A stretch of 64,000 nucleotides of DNA, from assembly GCA_963806955.1 (NCBI GenBank), contig CAWDZG010000002.1:310001-374000 (forward strand). The letters run 5' to 3'. Shown here in pieces: positions 8,153 to 18,800 of this stretch. This DNA is from Gaiellasilicea sp963806955 (GTDB lineage: Bacteria; Actinomycetota; Thermoleophilia; Gaiellales; Gaiellaceae). How positions within the stretch are numbered: position 1 is the first letter of the stretch; each line of letters opens with the position of its first letter. Both the position numbers and the translations under genes were made by a program. The notes under the pieces are model-generated. The model was given only the letters and a program-made list of their open reading frames with translations. It was not told the origin of the DNA and did no database searches.

Positions 8153-8874
8153 GGCGGCGGCGGCAGGAAGCCCGCCCGCTCCAGGGCTCGGCGTCCCTGC
8201 TCGCCGAGCAGCCGGTCGAGCCAGGCCCGTGCTGCCGCGGAGCCGGGAGACACGAGCGCGGCGAAGTACTGGATCTCCGGCTGGAAGCGGTCGGGGACGG
8301 GGAACGAGCGCACGTCGTCGCCCGCGGCCTTCGCGTCGGTCGCGTAGACGATCCCGGCGTCCGCCTCGCCGAGCAGCACCTTGCCGAGCACGCCCTTGAC
8401 GTCGGACTCGAGGCTGACGACCTGGGCGAGCGCCTCCTCCTCACCCGCTGCCTGAAGCGCCTCGCGTGCGTAGTCGCCGGCGGGCACGCCCTCGGCCCCG
8501 AGCACGAGCTTCATGCCGGCGCGGCCGAGATCGGCCAGGCTCGACGCGCCGGAGGGGTTGTCGGCGGGAGTGACGACGACGAGCCGGTTCGAGGCGAAGA
8601 CGACGGGCTGCTCGACGATTCCCGCGGCGTGGAGGCTCTCGGCCGGCTCGGCGCTGGCGGAGAGGAAGACGCCGCCGCGGGCGCCGTCGCGCAGCTGCGC
8701 GGCGAGGTCGTTCGAGCCGCCGAGCACGACCGTCGCCTCGGGGTCGATCTCCGGCGCGACCTCGCTCAGCGACGAGGCCGCGAAGACGACGACCGGCTCC
8801 GTCGGACGCTCGTCGCTCCCGCCGCCGCACCCCGCGAGCGCGAGCACGGCACCGAGCACGGCGAGACGTCTCAC
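8149..8874 (-). CDS. modA: Molybdate-binding lipoprotein
   Basis: A 241-residue periplasmic/extracytoplasmic binding protein. It has a lipoprotein signal with lipobox 'LALAGC' at about residue 15, then 'VVVFAASSLSEVAPEI' and 'GGSNDLAAQLRDGARGGVFLSAS', the ModA pattern of oxyanion-binding Ser residues, and later 'EADAGIVYATDA'. The GTG start at 8874 overlaps the stop of the MerR/TOBE gene. Length is typical of ModA. Confidence 0.9.
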   Translation of the reverse strand: MRRLAVLGAVLALAGCGGGSDERPTEPVVVFAASSLSEVAPEIDPEATVVLGGSNDLAAQLRDGARGGVFLSASAEPAESLHAAGIVEQPVVFASNRLVVVTPADNPSGASSLADLGRAGMKLVLGAEGVPAGDYAREALQAAGEEEALAQVVSLESDVKGVLGKVLLGEADAGIVYATDAKAAGDDVRSFPVPDRFQPEIQYFAALVSPGSAAARAWLDRLLGEQGRRALERAGFLPPPP

Positions 8875-9250
8875 CGCTCCACCATCACCGACGTCGCCTT
8901 GACGACACCGGCGGCGCTCATGCCCGCCTTGAGGCCGAGCTCCTCGGCCGACTCGCGCGTGACGATCGCGACCACCCGCGCCGGCTCCGTCACGTCGATC
9001 TCGATCCGCGCGAGCAGCCCGTCGACCTCGACCGACCGGACGACGCCGCGGAAGCGGTTGCGCGCCGAGAGCGTCTCGTCGCCGGCCGGGGCGCGCAGGC
9101 GCTCGACCTCGGCTCGCGGGCACGACGCGCCGGTTCGCGGCGTCGCGACCGACGCTGGATCTTGCCGTCGCGATCCCAGCGGCGGAGCGTGTCGACACTG
9201 ATCCCGAGCGCACGGGCCGCCTCGGCGCCCGAGTAGTGCTTCCTAGGCAT
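8871..9250 (-). CDS. MerR-type HTH / TOBE molybdate-responsive regulator (two apparent frameshifts)
   Basis: Start ATG 9250: 'YSGAEAARALGISVDTLRRW' is a MerR-like helix-turn-helix (residues about 6-30). Reading on requires a shift near 9150 to give 'VGRDAANRRVVPAS' and another near 9115 to give 'EVERLRAPAGDETLSARNRF'. A Mop/TOBE domain then follows, ending 'GLKAGMSAAGVVKATSVMVER'. HTH-TOBE proteins beside modABC are the actinobacterial counterpart of ModE and sense molybdate. The span is a multiple of three plus two. The dense conservation across all three frames argues for sequence errors rather than decay. Confidence 0.72.
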
Positions 9251-9275
9251 TACCTATGCAGCGTACACTGGCGCC

Positions 9276-10105
9276 ATGGAGGTCGTCCAGGCGCGCGACG
9301 CGGCTGCGTTCCTCGAGCGCGCGGCACCACTTCTGATCGCCGACGAGGCGCGACACAACCTGATCCTGGGTCTTGCCGGGACGCTGCGCGACCACCCTCA
9401 CGTCTATCCCGACTTCGGACTGTGGCTGGTCGAGGGCGGCGGGCGAGGTCGTGGGCGCCGCGCTGAGAACACGCCCGTTCAACCTGGTGCTCGCCCGCGG
9501 CTCCGGCGCGGCCGTCGACGCGCTCGCAGCCGGGATCGGCGAGGAGCTGCCCGGCGTCGTCGGCGCGCTGCCGGAGGTCGACCGCTTCGTCGCCACGCTC
9601 GGTGTCCGAGCCGAGCCGCGCGCCCGTCAGGGCATCTATGCGCTCCACACCGTCATGCCGCCGGCGACCCCGCCCGGCCGTCCCCGGCCGGCGACTGCCG
9701 CCGACCGCCCGCTCCTGCTCGACTGGTGGCGGAAGTTCGGCGCCGAGGCGCTCGGCGAGACCGAGCCCGACCGGGAGCGCAACGGCCGGAACATCGACCA
9801 CAAGCTCAGGGAGCCGGGGAACGGGATCGCGCTCTGGGAGGACGGCGGCCGGCCGGTCTCCGCCGTGGGCTTCGGCAGCCCGACCCCGACCGGCGTCCGG
9901 ATCGGCCCGGTGTACACGCCGCCCGAGCACCGCGGCCGCGGCTACGCGAGCGCGCTCACCGCGCACGTCTCGGCCGGAGCAGCTCGACGCCGGCCGATCG
10001 TTCTGCTTCCTCTACACCGACCTCGCCAACCCGACCTCGAACAAGATCTACGTGGACATCGGCTACGAGCGCGTCTGCGACTCGGTCGAGTACGCCTTCG
10101 GCTAG
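9276..10105 (+). CDS. GNAT-family N-acetyltransferase (two apparent frameshifts)
   Basis: About 276 residues when three frames are joined. The N-terminal part begins 'MEVVQARDAAAFLERAAPLL'. The middle, from about 9447, contains 'DRFVATLGVRAEPRARQGIY'. The acetyl-CoA site 'VYTPPEHRGRGYASALTAHV' (R/Q-x-x-G-x-G/A type) is at about residues 210-230. After a second shift near 9978 the end reads 'FCFLYTDLANPTSNKIYVDI', the typical GNAT C-terminal beta-bulge. Substrate unknown. It is divergent from the molybdate operon (25 bases) and its stop overlaps that of the carboxylase beta gene (CTAG). Confidence 0.78.
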
Positions 10106-11668
10106 AGCGGGATGTTCCCGTGCTTGCGCTGCGGGCGCGGCTCGCGCTTGGTCTGCGCGACCTCGAGCGCCGAGATCAGCACCGGCCGCGTGCGCCGCGG
10201 CTCGATCACCTCGTCGACGTAGCCGCGCTCGGCCGCGTGGTAGGGGTTCGCGAAGCGCTCCTTGTAGTCGGCGATCAGCTCGGCGCGACGAGCCTCGGGG
10301 TCTGGCTGCCTCCGCGAGCTCCTTGCGGAAGATGATGTTGACGGCGCCCTCCGGCCCCATCACCGCGACCTCGGCGGTCGGCCAGGCGACGTTGAAGTCG
10401 GCCCGGATGTGCTTCGAGCTCATGACGTCGTACGCCCCGCCGTACGCCTTGCGGGTGATCACGGTCAGCTTCGGCACGGTCGCCTCGGCGTAGGCGTAGA
10501 GCAGCTTCGCGCCGTGGCGGATGATCCCGCCCCACTCCTGCTCGGTTCCCGGCAGGAAGCCCGGCACGTCGACGAAGGTGACGAGCGGGATGTTGAAGGC
10601 ATCGCAGGTGCGGACGAACCGCGCCGCCTTCACGGACGCGTCGATGTCGAGCACGCCGGCGAGCGCGGCCGGCTGGTTGCCGACGATCCCGACCGAGTGG
10701 CCGCCGAGCCGCGCGAAGCCGCAGACGATGTTCTCGGCGAAGTGCGGCTGCAGCTCGAGGAACTCGCCCTCGTCGACGACCTTCGCGATCACCTGCTTCA
10801 TGTCGTACGGCTTGTTCGGGCTGTCCGGGATGAACGTGTCCAGCTCGGGTGCCTCGCGGTCGACGGGGTCGCTCGGCGCCGCGTACGGCGGCCGCTCGAG
10901 GTTCGACTGGGGCAGGAACGAGAGCAGGTAGCGCGCGTCCTCGAGGCAGGCGGCCTCGTCGGGGGCGGTGACGTGCGCGACGCCCGACTTCGAGCCGTGC
11001 GTCTCGGCGCCGCCGAGCTCCTCGAACGAGACGTCCTCGCCGGTGACCGTCTTCACGACGTCGGGCCCGGTGATGAACATGTACGAGGTCGACTCCGCCA
11101 TCAGGACGAAGTCGGTGATCGCGGGCGAGTAGACGGCGCCGCCGGCGGTCGGACCGAGGATCAGCGAGAGCTGCGGGATCACGCCGGACGCCTGCACGTT
11201 GCGCCAGAAGATCTCCGCGTAGCCGGCGAGCGAGACGACGCCCTCCTGGATCCGCGCGCCGCCCGAGTCGTTCAGGCCGATCACGGGGCAGCCGTACTTC
11301 AGCGCCATGTCCATCACCTTGCAGATCTTCTCGGCGAAGACCTCCGAGAGCGAGCCGCCGAAGACGGTGAAGTCCTGCGAGAAGACGAAGACCTTGCGGC
11401 CGAGGATCTCGCCGTAGCCGGTCACGACGGCGTCGCCGTACGGCCGGTTCGACATCGAGTCGAAGTCGGGGTTGCGGTGGCGGACGTAGCGGTCGAGCTC
11501 GACGAAGGTGCCGGGGTCGAGCAGTTGCTCGACCCGCTCGCGGGCGAGCAGCTTCCCCCGCTCGCGCTGCCGCTCGACGGCCTTTTCGTTCCCGGCGTGC
11601 GCTGCCTGCTCGGAGAGCTCCTGCAGCCACGCGAGCTTGGCGGCGGTCGTGTCGTGGATCTCGGCCAT
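10102..11668 (-). CDS. Acyl-CoA carboxylase beta subunit (carboxyltransferase; one apparent frameshift)
   Basis: About 521 residues, AccD/PccB family, transferring CO2 from biotin to acetyl- or propionyl-CoA. Key stretches are 'LDPGTFVELDRYVRHRN', 'SQDFTVFGGSLSEVFAEKI', the oxyanion loops 'NDSGGARIQEG' and 'PTAGGAVYSPA', and the C-domain 'DVPGFLPGTEQEWGGIIRHG'. The frame is lost at about 10307. The next frame continues with the expected tail (ELIADYKERFANPYHAAERG ... RKHGNIPL). The length is a multiple of three plus one. It probably works with the alpha subunit at 1.2-3.0 kb. The gene is too conserved to be a decayed copy, so a one-base assembly error is likely. Confidence 0.87.
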
Positions 11669-11690
11669 GGGGGCGCAGCCTAACCGCGCA

Positions 11691-11717
11691 GAGCTTGTGT
11701 CTCTGAAACACAAGCTC
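11691..11717. repeat. Palindromic hairpin element A (10-bp arms)
   Basis: Arms GAGCTTGTGT and ACACAAGCTC are perfectly complementary around a 7-base centre (CTCTGAA). It sits 23 bases upstream of the carboxylase beta start, in the divergent region shared with the PLP enzyme. A second near-copy lies 60 bases on. No T-run follows, so it is not a simple terminator. It may be a REP-like repeat or an operator. Confidence 0.6.
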
Positions 11718-11750
11718 CGTTCGGCCCGCGCAACGGCCCCGTCCACGGGC

Positions 11751-11775
11751 AGCTTGTGTCTATCAGTCACAAGCT
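11751..11775. repeat. Palindromic hairpin element B (near-copy of A)
   Basis: Arms AGCTTGTG and CACAAGCT surround a 9-base centre. The outer sequence repeats the first 11 and last 9 bases of the element 60 bases upstream. It lies 28 bases before the start of the PLP-enzyme gene. Conserved arms with a diverged centre suggest selection on the arms or a mobile short repeat. Confidence 0.55.
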
Positions 11776-11803
11776 CTTTGCGCCGGCGCGGTAGATTCGC
11801 GGC

Positions 11804-12775
11804 ATGGAGCCGCCGCTCGACCGCTCGACCACCTGGCCCTACGTCGACGGCGAGCTCGGCCCCTTCCACTACGCCCGCAACGCGCATCCGGTCGGGGTCG
11901 AAGCCGAGCGCGTGCTCGGCGAGGCCGAGGGCGGCGAGGCGCTGCTCTTCTCGTCGGGCATGGGCGCCGCGACCGCGCTCGTGCTCGCGCTGCTCGAGCC
12001 GGGACGGACGATCGCGCTCGCCCGCGACGCCTACTACGGCACGGGCGTGCTGTTCACCGAGCTCGAGCGCTGGGGCGTCAACCACGTCCTCTTCGACCAG
12101 ACGGGACCACCGCCCGACGGGGCCGACCTCGTCTGGATCGAGGCGCCGTCGAACCCCCTCCTGACCATGCCCGACTTCGCCGCCGCCGCGGCGCATCCCG
12201 CCCCGGTCGTCTGCGACGCGACCGCGGCGACGCCGGTGTACCTGCGCTCGCTCGAGCGGGGCTGCGACTTCGTCCTCCATTCCGCGACGAAGTACCTCGC
12301 GGGGCATCACGACGTCCTGCTCGGCGCCGTCGTCGCCCGCGACCCCGCGCAGGCCGAGCGCCTCCGTGAGCTGCGCACGCGGACGGGCATCGTCGCCGCG
12401 CCAGACGCCGCCTGGCTCCTCCTCCGCGGGTTGCGCACGCTCGACGTGCGCGTCCGCCGGCAGAGCGAGAGCGCCGCCGAGCTCGCGGAACGGCTCCGCA
12501 CGCATCCGAAGGTCGAGCTCGTCCGCTACCCGGGCTTCGGTGGGCTGCTCTCGTTCGATGTCGCCGGCGCGCGCGAGGTCGAGACAGCGACCCGCCTGAT
12601 CGTGAACGCGACGAGCCTCGGCGGCGTCCAGTCGACGATCGAGACGCGGCACCGCTGGGAGGGCGACCGCGTCCCACAGGAGCTGCTCCGGCTGTCGGTC
12701 GGGCTCGAGCCCGTCGACGAGCTCTGGCGCGATCTCGAGCAGGCGCTCGACGGTGTCCGCCAGCCGCCCATCTAG
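11804..12775 (+). CDS. PLP-dependent trans-sulfuration-family enzyme (cystathionine gamma-synthase/lyase-like)
   Basis: A 323-residue Cys/Met-metabolism PLP enzyme. The PLP lysine is in 'HSATKYLAGHHDVLLG' (about residue 165). 'EAPSNPLL' and 'SSGMGAATALVLALL' are family features, and the C-terminal 'LRLSVGLEPVDELWRDLEQAL' is typical. It is shorter than usual (about 380-400), mostly at the N-terminus, and lacks part of the helical N-terminal extension. It could therefore be a cystathionine gamma-lyase/synthase or a methionine gamma-lyase-like enzyme. No methionine or cysteine gene is adjacent to decide. Confidence 0.8.
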   Translation: MEPPLDRSTTWPYVDGELGPFHYARNAHPVGVEAERVLGEAEGGEALLFSSGMGAATALVLALLEPGRTIALARDAYYGTGVLFTELERWGVNHVLFDQTGPPPDGADLVWIEAPSNPLLTMPDFAAAAAHPAPVVCDATAATPVYLRSLERGCDFVLHSATKYLAGHHDVLLGAVVARDPAQAERLRELRTRTGIVAAPDAAWLLLRGLRTLDVRVRRQSESAAELAERLRTHPKVELVRYPGFGGLLSFDVAGAREVETATRLIVNATSLGGVQSTIETRHRWEGDRVPQELLRLSVGLEPVDELWRDLEQALDGVRQPPI

Positions 12776-12885
12776 CCCCGCCCGGCCGTTAAACATCGCC
12801 CGCGATCGGGCATAGAGCGTGCCGAGGAGCGTGCGAGGAGCTCTTCGTTCCATTCCCCGCGAGCAAGCGCAAAAGGAGTCTCCAC

Positions 12886-15800
12886 GTGCCCCCACTCCCG
12901 ACCCCGAGTGAGCGTGCCAGGCCCACTCGAAAGCCCCGTGCCCGCCGGACGGCCGAGAACGGCACGAGCAGCGCGCTCAGCGAAGCTCAGCTCGCCCGCC
13001 TCGTCGCGGTCCTCGAAGCCGCGCGCGACGGCGACTTCACCGTGCGCCTACGGGCCGACGGGGCGCTCGCGGAGGTCGCCGCCGCCTTCAACGGCCTGAT
13101 CGAGCGGCATCAGCAGGTCACGAAGGAGTTCAGCCGGGTCAGCAAGGTCGTGGGCCGGGACGGACGGATCGACGAGCGGGCCGAGGTCGCGGGGGCCACG
13201 GGCTCGTGGAAGGAGAAGGTCGACGCGTTCAACGAGGTCGTCGACAACCTCGCCCGCCCGACGGTAGAGGTGGCGCGGGTGATCGACGCGGTCGCGCGGG
13301 GCGACCTGTCGCAGCAGATCCAGCTCGAGATCGACGGCCGGCCGGTGCGCGGCGAGTTCCGGCGCATCGGCACGACGGTGAACGGGATGGTCGACCAGCT
13401 CTCGAGCTTCGCCGACGAGGTGACGCGCGTCGCGCGCGAGGTCGGCACCGAGGGCAAGCTCGGCGGCCAGGCCCGGGTGAAGGGCGTCTCCGGCACGTGG
13501 AAGGACCTGACCGACTCCGTGAACCAGATGGCCTCCAACCTGACGGGGCAGGTGCGGAACATCGCCGACGTGACGACCGCTGTGGCGAACGGCGACCTCT
13601 CGCGCAAGGTGACCGTCGACGTCAAGGGCGAGGTGCTCGAGCTGAAGAACACCGTCAACCGGATGGTCGACCAGCTCTCGAGCTTCGCCGACGAGGTGAC
13701 GCGGGTCGCGCGCGAGGTCGGCACCGACGGCAAGCTCGGCGGCCAGGCCCAGGTCAAGGGCGTCTCCGGCGTCTGGAAGGACCTGACCGAGAACGTGAAC
13801 ACGCTCGCCGGCAACCTCACCTCGCAGGTGCGCAACATCGCGGCCGTCACGACGGCGGTCGCGACGGGCGACCTCTCCAAGAAGATCACCGTCGACGTCA
13901 AGGGCGAGGTGCTCGAGCTGAAGGAGACCATCAACACGATGGTCGACCAGCTGCGCTCGTTCTCGGCCGAGGTGACCCGCGTCGCGAAGGAGGTCGGCAC
14001 CGACGGCAAGCTCGGCGGCCAGGCCCAGGTACAGGGCGTCTCCGGCGTCTGGAAGGACCTGACCGAGAACGTGAACACGCTTGCGAACAACCTGACCGAC
14101 CAGGTGCGGAACATCGCGGACGTCACGACCGCCGTCGCCCAGGGCGACCTCTCCAGGAAGATCACGGTCGACGTCAAGGGCGAGGTGCTGCAGCTCAAGG
14201 AGACGATCAACACGATGGTCGACCAGCTCGCGACCTTCGCCGCCGAGGTGACCCGCGTCGCGAAGGAGGTCGGCACCGACGGCAGGCTCGGCGGCCAGGC
14301 CGAGGTGCAGGGCGTCTCCGGCACCTGGCGCGACCTGACCGAGAACGTGAACACGCTTGCGAACAACCTCACCGACCAGGTGCGGAACATCGCCGAGGTC
14401 ACGACCGCGGTCGCCCAGGGCGACCTCTCGAAGAAGATCACCGTCGACGCGCGCGGCGAGGTGCTGCAGCTCAAGAGCACCATCAACACGATGGTCGACC
14501 AGCTCGCGACCTTCGGAGCGGAGGTGACGCGCGTCGCGCGCGAGGTCGGTACCGAGGGCCGCCTCGGCGGCCAGGCCCAGGTCGAGGGCGTCTCCGGCAC
14601 CTGGCGCAGGCTGACCGAGAACGTCAACCTGATGGCGGACAACCTGACCGCGCAGGTGCGGTCGATCGCCGAGGTGACGACGGCGGTCGCCCGCGGCGAT
14701 CTGACCCAGAAGATCACGATCGAGACGAAGGGCGAGATCGCCCAGCTCGCGTCGACGATCAACACGATGGTCGACCAGCTCTCGACGTTCGCCGCCGAGG
14801 TCACGCGCGTCGCCAAGGAGGTCGGCACCGAGGGCAAGCTCGGCGGCCAGGCCGAGGTGAAGGGCGTCTCCGGCACCTGGAAGGACCTGACCGAAAACGT
14901 CAACCAGCTCGCCGGGAACCTGACGACGCAGGTGCGCGCGATCGCCGAGGTGACGACCGCGGTCGCGAAGGGCGACCTCTCGCAGACGATCACCGTCGAC
15001 GCGAAGGGCGAGGTCGCGCAGCTCGCCGGGACGATCAACACGATGGTCGACCAGCTCTCGCGGTTCGCCGCCGAGGTCACGCGCGTCGCCAAGGAGGTCG
15101 GCACCGAGGGCAAGCTCGGCGGCCAGGCCCAGGTACAGGGCGTGTCCGGCACCTGGCGCGACCTGACCGACAACGTCAACGTGATGGCGTCGTCGCTGAC
15201 CGAGCAGGTGCGCAACATCGCCACGGTCACGACGGCGGTCGCGAACGGCGACCTCTCGAAGAAGATCACCGTCGACGTCAAGGGCGAGATCTTCGAGCTC
15301 AAGGACACGATCAACACGATGGTCGACCAGCTCCGCGCCTTCGCGTCCGAGGTGACCCGCGTCGCGCGCGAGGTCGGCACCGACGGCAAGCTCGGCGGCC
15401 AGGCCCGGGTCGAGGGCGTGTCCGGGACGTGGAAGGACCTGACCGACAACGTCAACCTGATGGCGTCGTCGCTGACCGAGCAGGTGCGCAACATCGCGAC
15501 CGTGACGACCGCGGTCGCGACAGGTGACCTCTCGAAGAAGGTGACGGTCGACGTCAAGGGCGAGGTGCTCGAGCTGAAGGACACGATCAACACGATGGTC
15601 GACCAGCTCTCCGCCTTCGCCGCCGAGGTCACGCGCGTCGCCAAGGAGGTCGGCACCGAGGGCAAGCTCGGCGGCCAGGCCGAGGTGCAGGGCGTCTCCG
15701 GCACCTGGAAGGACCTGACCGACAACGTCAACCTGCTCGCGAACAACCTCACCGACCAGGTGCGTGCGATCGCCGACGTCACCACCGCCGTCGCGCGCGG

Positions 15801-18800
15801 CGACCTCTCACAGAAGATCTCGATCGCCGCCAAGGGCGAGATCGCGGAGCTCGCCGGCACGATCAACACGATGGTCGACCAGCTGTCGACCTTCGCGGCA
15901 GAGGTGACCCGCGTCGCGCGCGAGGTCGGCACCGAGGGCAAGCTCGGCGGCCAGGCGCGAGTCGACGGCGTCTCCGGCACCTGGAAGGACCTGACCGACA
16001 ACGTGAACCAGCTCGCCGAGACGCTGACGACGCAGCTGCGTGCGATTGCGGACGTCTCGACCGCGGTCACGCAGGGCGACCTGACACGGACGATCGACGT
16101 CGACGCCGCCGGCGAGGTCTCGGACCTCAAGGACAACATCAACCAGATGATCGGGAACCTGCGCGAGACGACCGACCGCAACGCCACGCAGGACTGGCTC
16201 AACTCGAACCTCGCCCGCTTCTCGGGTCTGCTGCAGGGCCAGCGCGACCAGAAGACCGTCGCCCGCCTGCTGATGAGCGAGGTGACGCCGCTCGTCGCGG
16301 CCCACCACGCCGCGTTCTACATCGCCGAGACGGTCGAGGAGGAGACGGAGCTGCGGCTGATCGCGACGTACGGCTACAAGGAGCGGAAGTCGATCTCCAA
16401 CCGCTTCAAGGTGGGCGAGGCGCTGGTCGGCCAGGCGGCGCTCGAGCGCACGTCGATCGTGATCACCGAGGCGCCCGAGGACTACATCAAGATCGCGTCC
16501 GGGCTGGGCGAGTCGGCGCCGACGAGCATCGTCGTCTTCCCGGTCCTGTTCGAGGACCAGGTGATGGCCGTGATCGAGCTCGCCTCGTTCACGCCGTTCA
16601 CGGGCACACAGCGCAGCTTCCTCGAGCAGCTGGCCGAGTCGACGGGTGTCGTCCTCAACACGATCCAGGCGAACATGCGCACCGAGGAGCTGCTGGCCCA
16701 GTCGCAGCAGCTGACGATGGACCTGCAGAGCCAGTCGGAGGAGCTGCAGGCGCAGCAGGAGGAGCTGATGCGCTCGAACGCAGAGCTCGAGGCGCAGACC
16801 GCAACCCTGCGCGCCTCCGAGGAGCTGCTGCAGACCCAGCAGGAGGAGCTGCAGCAGACGAACGAGGAGCTCGAGGAGCGTTCGCAGCAGCTGGAGGAGC
16901 AGAACACGCGCATCGAGATCAAGAACACCGAGATCGAGGACGCGCGCCGCGCGCTCGAGGAGAAGGCCGAGCAGCTCGCGCTCTCCTCGCGCTACAAGTC
17001 GGAGTTCCTCGCGAACATGTCGCACGAGCTGCGGACGCCGCTCAACTCGCTGCTGATCCTCGCGAAGCTGCTCGCCGACAACGGCGAGGGGAACCTGACC
17101 GAGAAGCAGAAGGAGTTCGCGAGCACGATCCACAACGCGGGCTCGGAGCTGCTCGGGCTGATCAACGACATCCTCGACCTCTCGAAGGTGGAGGCCGGGA
17201 AGATGGACCTGCACGTCGGCGAGGTCTCCGTCGCGGACGAGCTCGCGGCACTCGAGCGGTCGTTCGCGCCCGTCGCCGAGGAGCAGGGTCTGAGCTTCGA
17301 GCTCGACTTCGCCGAGAACGCGGTACCGACGATCGCCACCGACCGGCAGCGGCTCCAGCAGGTGCTGAAGAACCTGCTCTCGAACGCCTTCAAGTTCACG
17401 GAGAGCGGCGGCGTCGTGCTCCGCGTGGGCCAGGCGCCGGAGGGCCGCCAGTTCGCCGGCGACGCGCTCGCCCACGCCGAGCGGGTGATCGGCTTCTCGG
17501 TGATCGACACGGGCGTCGGGATCGCGGCCGACAAGCTGCGCCTGATCTTCGAGGCGTTCCAGCAGGCGGACGGGACGACGAGCCGGCGCTACGGCGGTAC
17601 CGGTCTCGGCCTCTCGATCAGCCGCGAGATCGCCCGGCTGCTCTCCGGCGAGATCCACGTCGAGTCGGCGCCCGGCGAGGGAAGCACGTTCACGCTCTAC
17701 CTGCCCGAGCGGTACGTCGAGACGACGCCGGCCGCGACCGGGGCCGAGCTGCTGGAGCGGGTCGACGCGGGCCTCTCCTCCGCGCCTGCCGGCGGCGTCG
17801 GCGCTGCGAGCTCGAACGGCGACGAGCCCGCACCGGATGCGTCGCTGCTCGTCCCCAGCGAGGTCGCCGACGACCGCGACTCGATCGAGGAGGGCGACCG
17901 CGTCGTCCTGATCGTCGAGGACGACGCGGACTTCGCGCGCACCGAGCTCGAGGTGGCACGCGACCGGGGGTTCAAGGGGCTCGTGGCGCTGCGCGGCGAC
18001 ACCGGCCTGGCGCTCGCACGCGAGTTCCGGCCGGACGCGATCGTGCTCGACATGAGCCTGCCGGTGCTGGACGGCTGGGCCGTGCTCGACCGGCTGAAGC
18101 GGCACCCCTCGACGCGGCACATTCCCGTTCACATCGTCTCCGGCGTCGAGGAGGCACAGCCGGCGCTGATGGCCGGGGCCGCTGCGTTCATCCAGAAGCC
18201 CGCCTCGCTGGAGACACTCGGGACCGTCTTCGGCGGGATCGAGTCGTTCATCGAGCGCGACGTCCGCCGGCTCCTCGTCGTGGACGACGACGAGACGCAG
18301 CGCCAGTCGATCATCGACCTCGTCGGCAGCGACGGGGACGTCGAGATCGTCGCGGTCGGCTCCTCCGAGGAGGCGCTCGCCGCGCTCGACTCCGAGGCGC
18401 CCTTCGACTGCATGGTGCTCGACCTCAAGCTGCCGAAGATGACGGGCTTCGACCTGCTCGAGAAGGTGAAGACCGACGAGCGCTCGCACTTGCTGCCGGT
18501 GATCGTGTACACGGGCAGCGAGCTGACCCGCCGTGAGGAGACCAAGCTGAAGCGCTACGCGGAGACGATCGTCGTCAAGGACGCCCGCTCGCCCGAGCGG
18601 CTCCTCGACGAGACCTCCCTCTTCCTGCACCGGGTCGAGTCGAGGCTCCCCGACTCGAAGCGGAAGATGCTGGAGCAGCTGCACAACGTCGACGCGCTCT
18701 TCCTCGGCAAGAAGGTGCTGATCGTCGACGACGACGTCCGCAACGTGTTCGCGCTCGCAAGCGCGCTCGAGGCGAACGGGATGGACGTGATCTTCGCCGA

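Noticed and set aside
9250..9276. TAGG-N5-CCTA as a molybdate-regulator operator
   Set aside because: A 4-base inverted repeat in a 25-base gap is too weak, and it overlaps the start codon region of the regulator; not listed as a feature.
13384..16143. Regularly spaced direct repeats as a possible CRISPR or satellite array
   Set aside because: The 276-bp period is coding, in frame, without spacers, and encodes HAMP domains.
13110..18684. Very long minus-strand open frames (about 1030 and 958 codons) opposite the poly-HAMP kinase
   Set aside because: They mirror the repeat and codon bias of the sense gene, have low-complexity Ser/Thr/Arg- or Leu/Asp/Arg-rich translations and no domain, and are typical antisense shadows in GC-rich DNA.
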